64,000 nt of DNA, from positions 211,780,026 to 211,844,025 of the forward strand of contig VDFB02358134.1 of assembly GCA_007258455.2 (NCBI GenBank), written 5' to 3'. This DNA is from Sequoia sempervirens. Lineage: Eukaryota > Streptophyta > Pinopsida > Cupressales > Cupressaceae. Shown here in pieces: positions 57,644-64,000 of this stretch (its first letter is position 1; each line of letters starts with the position of its first letter). Made by a program: the position numbers and the translations under genes. The notes beneath the pieces are model-generated. The model made no database searches and was not told the DNA's origin. It worked only from the letters and a program-made list of their open reading frames with translations.

Positions 57644-58575
57644 CTAATTCATGATTGGAGTATGGTTTTCTAGAGCCTGGTTGAGAGCTGGAACTTTTCC
57701 AGGGTGAGCAACAGGTCCTAATGAGGGTAGAGGCCTAGACAGATGTTTCCTTAGATTAGTGATAACTTTCACAGCCTCTGCATATGCATCAAGTAGACTA
57801 GCAGGAGGATTATTACTCCACTTCATAAAGGTAGTTGTCAAACTATCAAGTCCCTCATAATAAACCTCTAGAGCAGTGGGTTCATCAATAGCATAAGGGG
57901 TCTGTAATCTGGTATAAGCACGATGAAACCTATTGTTGAAAGATCTTATAGGCTCATTGACCTCCCTTTTCACATTATTGAACTGACGGTAAAGCTCATT
58001 AGAACTAATGGGGATTCGAAACTTCTGCAAAAAGGCAGCCTCTAGCTCAGTCCAATGTTGGATAGATCCAGCCGATAAATGGTTTTACCAATAAAATGCA
58101 TCTTCCCCTAATGAATAAGGAAGTAATCTACATGCTACATCCTCATGGTTTATCCCTCTATCCTTGAGGCCAGTTTGAAAGATCCTGATGTGTTCCTCAG
58201 CGGTCCTATTTGGATCATTGACATGGAATTTTGAACAAAAGTGTTCAGGGTTTTTTGGCATGACATTGTAAATGGAAAAACTTAATGGAGATGGGTTGGT
58301 TGCTAGGAAAGCCATTGGTGGAGGTGGGGGTGGTAATGGCTGATTTATGACTGGCCGAGGTTGTGGACTGGGAATTCCATCAAACTCATATGAACCTGAT
58401 GAAGATGGGGATGATGGAGATAAGGGGGTGGATGGGATGATAATGACTCTCCCCTTTTGTTGGTCCTTCCTAACCTAGCAGGGTCAAGTAATTCCCGAAA
58501 TTTCTCATCTCCTGGAGCAGATCTTGTCCTTCTTCTAAATCTCTCAAGAGAGATGGCATTCAAAAATTGATCCAA
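57644..58575 (-). pseudogene. G3 gag core
   Basis: The frame from 58575 opens MDQFLNAISLERFRRRTRSA, about 15 bases from the primer site. 58085-58315 has FCSKFHVNDPNRTAEEHIRI and CRLLPYSLGEDAFYW; 57644-58030 has FRIPISSNELYRQFNNVKRE and VNEPIRSFNNRFHRAYTRL, the retrotrans_gag pattern. 58030 and 58315 are in one frame with a stop between; the very N-terminal ORF is in another. Confidence 0.85.
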
Positions 58576-58589
58576 CTTCCTTATTCAAG

Positions 58590-58606
58590 CCCTCCTTCTA
58601 GCGCCA
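58590..58606 (-). promoter_or_regulatory. Primer-binding site of G3
   Basis: On minus TGGCGCTAGAAGGAGGG, four bases inside the right LTR. It confirms that the right LTR is the 5' LTR. Confidence 0.9.
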
Positions 58607-59526
58607 GTCCTGTTGATGGAATTTTCTACACAGCAACAACTCAAACCGAATATAATATCCTATCTCACTTGAAAGTTAAATCTCTATCATCAAGCCTCAA
58701 GAGATAACCCCAAGGTCTCTAATATCAGGTCTTGACAATGCATAAACAACTCAGTGATAAAATGTGAAAATGCTGGTAATCACAATGGGACCTTACTACA
58801 AGCAAAATATTAAAACAATTTTATCAGATCTAACAATCTGATGATAATTTAATCCTAGATCTAACACAATAATCAAAGAAATAGAAAATGATAAGGGTTT
58901 CAAAGAGATTTCTACATCTAATACTACTCCTAAGATTAACAATGCAAATGACAAACACTGAAATGGACCAATCCCTCAAAACCAATCTCTACTTGACCCA
59001 GATAAATCTGTGATCTAACAAAAAATAGTGTAATCTTTTGAGGTGTTAAGATTTTCAAATCATTAACATTCATTCAAAAACCCTATTGCAATTGAAATGA
59101 ATAAATCCTCACAATTGAACTTAGCACATTGAATATGAAGTCCAGGCTAACCTTGCAAAGCAACTAACAATCAATTGGTTGCAAAAATTATGGACTGAAG
59201 GATTGCTGCAACATTCAAGTATCAAATCACAAACATTATTGAATCAAATCTAATCTAAATATTAACCTCCTCAAAGAAATTTTAAAGATAGAATAACGAG
59301 AACCATGCAAGACAAGAGAATACTAGTAAGGCACCAAATCACAATGTCATTACTTCCATTCGAATTATCCACTATAGCAACAATTCTAGCTTTCTATTAC
59401 AATATTTTCTTGAGAACTACTACTTGCTAACTTGCTTTATTCACTTCTAACTATTTTGATCTATTCTACTTCTATCTTCTAACCCTTTCTGACTATTCTA
59501 ACTATTACAAATGAGGCAAAATGCCA

Positions 59527-59536
59527 AATATATAGA
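59527..59536 (-). promoter_or_regulatory. TATA box of the G3 5' LTR
   Basis: Identical to 45821-45830 and at the same LTR position. This copy would drive the genomic RNA of G3. Confidence 0.55.
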
Positions 59537-59735
59537 ATCCCCAGAAAACCTGTTGGCCAAGCAAGAGTTTGCAACATTAATTGGCACCACCGACCAACCA
59601 AGAGGAAATCAACATGGAATGAACGAATGCATTAAATGTGTGAACTACACCCAGGTCGGCATGGGATTCTGAATGCAACTCGTACCAATGCAAGGCACAA
59701 TAATGGAGAAGCACAAATCTCGAAGTAGTTGGGAA

Positions 59736-62700
59736 TTAACTGCCTTCCCCTTTGTCTCTATTCTGATCCGGCCCTTCATGAACTCTCAAAAGCATCCCAT
59801 CCAAGTAAGCCACAGGTGGTAACGGAAAAACCCTAAGTTTTCTTTCAATTGACGCAATCTCCTCCCTTGATTGCTTTACCAACCTATCCCAATCCACCTT
59901 ATACGTTAGGTATTTGTCAATGACAACAGTGTATGTGGCCGCATCATCTAACTGATGCTCAGAGACAGAACCATCATTAATTGGGGCATAAACATCATTC
60001 CACCACTTTCTCAACTATTCCAAGCTCAAGTACTTGGGCGCAATCTTCCTTCTTCTCGTAATAATTTCAAAGAAGGCAATGGATCCATTGTAAACACTGA
60101 CTAGGGCATCATCAATCTACCTCCTTTGTTTGTAAACCTTCTTCAACACCTTTTGCCTAATCTGAAGTGCCTCATACCACTCCCACGGTTCGGTAGCTCT
60201 GGAGAAAGGAAGAATCCCATCACTTACCAACCTATCCCAGGTGTACTCCATGATAGTTCTGGTTTTCTACAGAAGGAGATCCGTGTCTCCCTTATCCTGA
60301 GCCAACACCACCTTCAACCAATTAGCTGCCATGATAGCATCCTTCCCAGTTGATAGGATTTCCTTAATAGCCTCATCACCCTTTATTTGTACCCCTTTCA
60401 GCCAATTCGCAGTGGCAACAGTGGAAACTTTCATCTTTTCTAGCTTGGTGATGGTCTCTTGAGGTATAGGATTCATAGTAGAGATTGAAGGGTTAATAGA
60501 TTAAAGGGGCTTCATTAATTCCTCCAAGAATTTCCTAAGATTTTCATTTTATTTTTTCAACTCATGCGTGGTCTTCATTTCCTTTCTCAGCCTGCCCATG
60601 ATGACTGCACTAGAACCCTCATAATCTTCAATATCCTAGTCCATAGAAGTACGCCCCAAGTTGAAAGTCTGCACATTATAATCCTTCCCAGCCACATTAT
60701 CTCTATTTTTACCTGGAGTAGGGGTGGCAATGTGAATAACTCTATCATGAGCTTCGTCTCTTTCAATCCTTGAGATCACCCTAGCCTTCTTCTTACCTTT
60801 ATCTTTTCCAATTTTGGCTAGTAGTGCATTCCAATTCGGTGGACTATCTTCCATAACAACTTGTTTTCTCTTTATCTCTTTGTCCAACTAATCCACATCA
60901 CCAATTGGTCCGTCTTTTATGGCCTCATAAGCATGATTCTGGATCAAGTTTCCATCGTCTTCCAATTGATCAGGAACTGCCTTTACATTATACAACCGAA
61001 CTGACTCAACTAGAAGCCGGGAGAATTTATTCTTTCTAACCTCAAATTCATCACTGCAGTTGGCCTAGTAGTCTTCCAAATTCACCTTGTGGCAATACTC
61101 TTTGTTAGCCTTCTTTTGGGCTTATCCTGTAATATCAAACCGTGATCTCCTAGAATGAAAAGATAGACCAAGGGTACTCATTTCTTCCTCTGAAGCCTAG
61201 GAAGAAATAATGGAAGGAAATGCTTCTCTAGTGCCAATCCTTAGATTAAAATCTCCACCAAATCCGGTCTTATGCTTGTCTTTCTTGACAATAGCATCAA
61301 AGTCACAAATCTGCCTAGTTACTTCCAACAATATAATGTGATCAGTGGGATACCTTGGAAGTCTATATGGGGCCCTTTGGTAGCCATCAATCCTGATGTA
61401 GGAGAAAGTTGGGAACTGAATAAACCAAACCCCATATTTCTTGATGAGTTCCTTAGCTAGGTTTGAAATCCTGACATGCTCTACTTCCTGAAGCATTCTA
61501 GTGATATACATCATAAATGCATCATTTTCCATCCTATAGTTTGAACCTCCCAAGGGTAATTGAGGGAAAACTTCATAAATAACATCTTGTCTAAAAATTA
61601 CCTTTGTATCCAATCCTTTGTAGGGATGGAATCTTGCAAGTGTATAGACCAGATATGAAGTCATTGTGAAAGTCTTGGTCTACAACACATTGGATAACTG
61701 TTCATGGAGTACTCCACTAATGACCCCATGCCCAATGGTAATCAATATTTTCCTGTTCCATCCTAACAATCACATGGCACATCCAATTCTCAAATGTACC
61801 AACATTCTTCAATCTAACCACCCTGCTGAGAAGAGTGATGGCATCATAATATTCCTTCTTGAACTTTATCTTGAATAGCTGCTTGGGTAATTTAGAATAG
61901 TGATATTTAGGCTTCTCTAGCCAAGAATTGATAAATTGTTGTGACCTCACAGTCTACTTATCGTAGAACTCCTGAGATTCCCTCATGTTGAATCCCACCA
62001 CATGAGACCTATCTAGCATATCAAATGTTTGCACAATGGAGACATGGTTGAGATTTGCTACAACCCTCCCTTGAGGACCAATTATTCTCTATGTATCTTG
62101 ATCATAGTGCCTGGCACATTCAAGGACCATCTCATAACACTGCACCGCAGAAGGGAAACTAGCTACATGGGACAAGGCTGATTCCATCATCCTTCTAGCC
62201 ATGAAAGGAGAATCCTTAGCCGCCATTCTTTCTTTAAACTCTTCATAATCCCATGAACCAACATTTGTATCAGTCACCTCCGACCAAACTAAAGTGATTT
62301 TTCTCTCAGGGATCCTACTCTTAATGTCCATTTTAATCCTTTCTACATCAGACATTGAGGACCCAGCTGCTGCCTTGCTAGATTCAGCCTACACTCAACA
62401 CGGAAATAATAGTGAAAAGCCATAGGAGAGCAAGGTTAATTCATCAATACATCATTAGAATGAATCTCAGATAGACAGAGTGTTATTAAAACTCATTTGA
62501 GATGACCACAACAAATTTTGAGTTTCAAGACCATCCGCAGAATCTGAGCCAGAGAGGAATTTTGGGAAATTCCAGACTGATCGGATTCCAACGAAATAAC
62601 CAGGAAACACCTACTTAACCATTAAACTTGATCATGATCAATCAAAAAATTACACGGGAAATCCAAATATGACATGAAATAATCATTAAATGCATCACAA

Positions 62701-63786
62701 ATCATAAACAAATCCAATTATCTCACGTTCCCTCATATTTCATCAGATTTTAGGAAAATTAGTGAGGGACGAATCTCCGTGAAGAACAAGCCAGAGAGGA
62801 GACTTCAGAAAATCAAAGAGACGTCGGATTTCAGAGAAATCTAAACCAGATGAAAATCCACGGATAAGGAAAAACTCGGAACCAATCAGTGCAAAAGCAT
62901 GTACTTCGGCCAAACAAATTTCATTCAGAAAGAGGTCACACCGAGTGGGGCATGTCTTGCCGATTGGCAATATAGAAAATATATCGATATGACCAAAGGG
63001 GAGTTGGGATAACGTCTTGGCGAGTCTTTTGTGTCTCACTGACTTTCAGGGTCCAAGCAAACACTTCAGCCAGACTAAATTTTTTTGATATGAGGTCTCA
63101 CCGAAGTTGTGGTGTCTTGTCGATCGACGATATAGAAAATATATCGATATGACCAAAGGGGAGTCGGGGTAAGGTCCTAGCGAATCTTCTTTGTCTCACC
63201 AACATGCATAGGAGACTTTATCAGTGTGAGAAATGATAATGTCACGGTGATCAAATATGAACTTAGGAAGGCTTCTTGGTGAAATACAGGGTGATCGATA
63301 TGACATCTCCCCGACTTTGAAGGGTCATAGCGAAGAAAATTTGGAAGGGACGGAGAGCCATGATTTTACCCAAACACCAAATCAATCATGAATTTCAAAA
63401 TGTTTAACTTAGGACAAGTCAGGATGGACCTTTCATAGATTTTCTTTACATTCTAAGTCAATTTTGAGATGAAATAACCTGACATGGCATTGCCCTAGGT
63501 TTGAAACCCTATTCATCCACCATTATTGTATAGAAAAGCTTAGAATTCAGTTGTTTCAACTACTAAGTCATTACTAGGGTTTCCTAATACTCTCAAGAAA
63601 GATTCATCAAAATGAAAATAGACAAATGAGCTCAAAACTCACCTAGGAGATGACAAATGACGCAATACTAAACAACCCTAACATGAAATGATCAAATATG
63701 TAGGAATTTGAATCCCATAGGCTCTCATAACATCAAAGTTCCATTCATAATTCTCAATCAAAGGCAGGGCAATAAAAACATACCAT
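59736..63786 (-). pseudogene. LTR-embedded spliced gene, right copy, function unknown
   Basis: Same structure as the left copy: ATG at 63786-63784, intron 63783-62389 (1395 bp, GTATGT...TGTAG), exon 2 from 62388 to a TAA at 59736. Longest open pieces are 62089-62355, 61717-61950, 61197-61664, 60636-60887, 60267-60476 and 59736-60014. The C-terminus is better kept here than on the left: MRKWWNDVYAPINDGSVSE, YKVDWDRLVKQSREEIASIE, FPLPPVAYLDGMLLRVHEG. A one-base gain near 61722-61736 shifts the frame, at a site that is normal in the left copy, while the left copy's lesion is absent here. Confidence 0.65.
62904..63203 (-). repeat. 160-bp duplication in the intron of the right LTR gene
   Basis: Units start at 62904 (CTTCGGCC) and 63064 (CTTCAGCC), the same 160-bp spacing as on the left, so the duplication predates the G3 insertion. 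Confidence 0.85.
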
Positions 63787-64000
63787 TGTGGCACAGGAAT
63801 CGATCTCAGAAGCAGCAAATGCGAAGCCCAATGGCATCCACAAAGAACAAATGTAGGAATGCACAAGAAATCACCACTAAATTGATCAATTCAAACCCAA
63901 ATGTCCCAAAACAAAGTCAATCAATCGTAAGAAAGCACTCCTCAGCTCAAACAACAACAACAATAAGGATGATGGCATAGAAGATCCCAGAAACCAAGTT

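Larger units (their letters stand above)
44905..64000 (-). mobile_element. Gypsy retrotransposon G3 with giant gene-bearing LTRs (right LTR truncated by window)
   Basis: Two direct repeats starting TGTTGATGG at 44905 and 58611 run in parallel with a constant offset of about 13706 bp up to the window edge. Between them the minus strand encodes gag, protease, an extra RNase H, RT, RNase H and integrase, with a primer site directly beside the right LTR. The element sits inside G2 gag. The LTRs are very long for plant elements (about 6 kb). Stops and frameshifts make the copy inactive. The five bases left of 44905 are AAACA; the matching duplication would lie beyond the window. Confidence 0.9.
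58611..64000 (-). repeat. 5' LTR of G3 (right copy, truncated at window edge)
   Basis: Collinear with 44905-50290. It begins TGTTGATGG beside the primer site. The U3 end lies beyond the window; by homology it should end near 64590. Confidence 0.9.

Noticed and set aside
1..64000. CRISPR array, rRNA, tRNA genes or riboswitches
   Set aside because: No regularly spaced identical short repeats, no rRNA blocks and no tRNA cloverleaf were noticed. The tRNA-related matches are retroelement primer sites only.

Overview
The window looks like a transposon-dense intergenic stretch of a large land-plant nuclear genome. It is AT-rich and holds Ty1/Copia and Ty3/Gypsy (Tat-like) LTR retrotransposons, a plant-type L1 LINE, nested insertions, a tandem-repeat array and no intact protein-coding gene. 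The very long LTRs and deep nesting would suit a gymnosperm or another giant-genome seed plant, but that is inference; no host marker gene is present.

Layout. (1) 1-1767: 3' end of a Copia element on + (RT, RNase H, 3' LTR). (2) 2106-9322: full-length but dead Copia on -, with two 1518-bp LTRs, perfect 5-bp target duplications (AATAA), an initiator-Met primer site and gag-PR-INT-RT-RNH broken by stops and frameshifts. (3) 9328-10640: AT-rich spacer. (4) about 10640-14754: LINE on + (ORF1, then endonuclease and RT), cut off inside RT. (5) 14755-24190: Tat-like Gypsy element 'G1' on +, with LTR, primer site, 2.7-kb leader, gag, protease, G-patch and RT; RNase H, integrase and 3' LTR are missing. 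(6) 25511-27299: five tandem copies of a unit of about 359 bp. (7) 28921-31600: an unrecognised multi-exon gene or pseudogene on -, with TATA box, 5'UTR intron and several good splice sites. (8) 31750-44904: a second copy of the G1 family, 'G2', whose leader is split by the gag-only LTR element 'E' (34534-41855, target duplication CCACA) and whose gag is cut by the next element. (9) 44905 to the right edge: a giant Gypsy element 'G3' on -. Each G3 LTR is about 6 kb (right copy truncated by the window) and carries an intron-containing gene of about 880 codons, apparently in U3, upstream of the element's own TATA box.

Most exciting item: the LTR-borne gene of G3. It is in the sense orientation in both LTR copies, has a canonical intron directly after its ATG, and its two copies carry different frameshifts, so the parental frame was probably open at insertion. 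I do not recognise its domains. Second: the multi-exon gene at 28921-31600. Third: GC-richer blocks built from short CCGA/TCGC-type words recur in LTRs of unrelated superfamilies.

Premature stops throughout are largely of the kind made by C-to-T change at CAA, CAG or CGA codons, as expected for long-methylated plant repeats. All boundaries were read by eye; LTR ends confirmed by paired copies and target duplications are firm, others are marked tentative.
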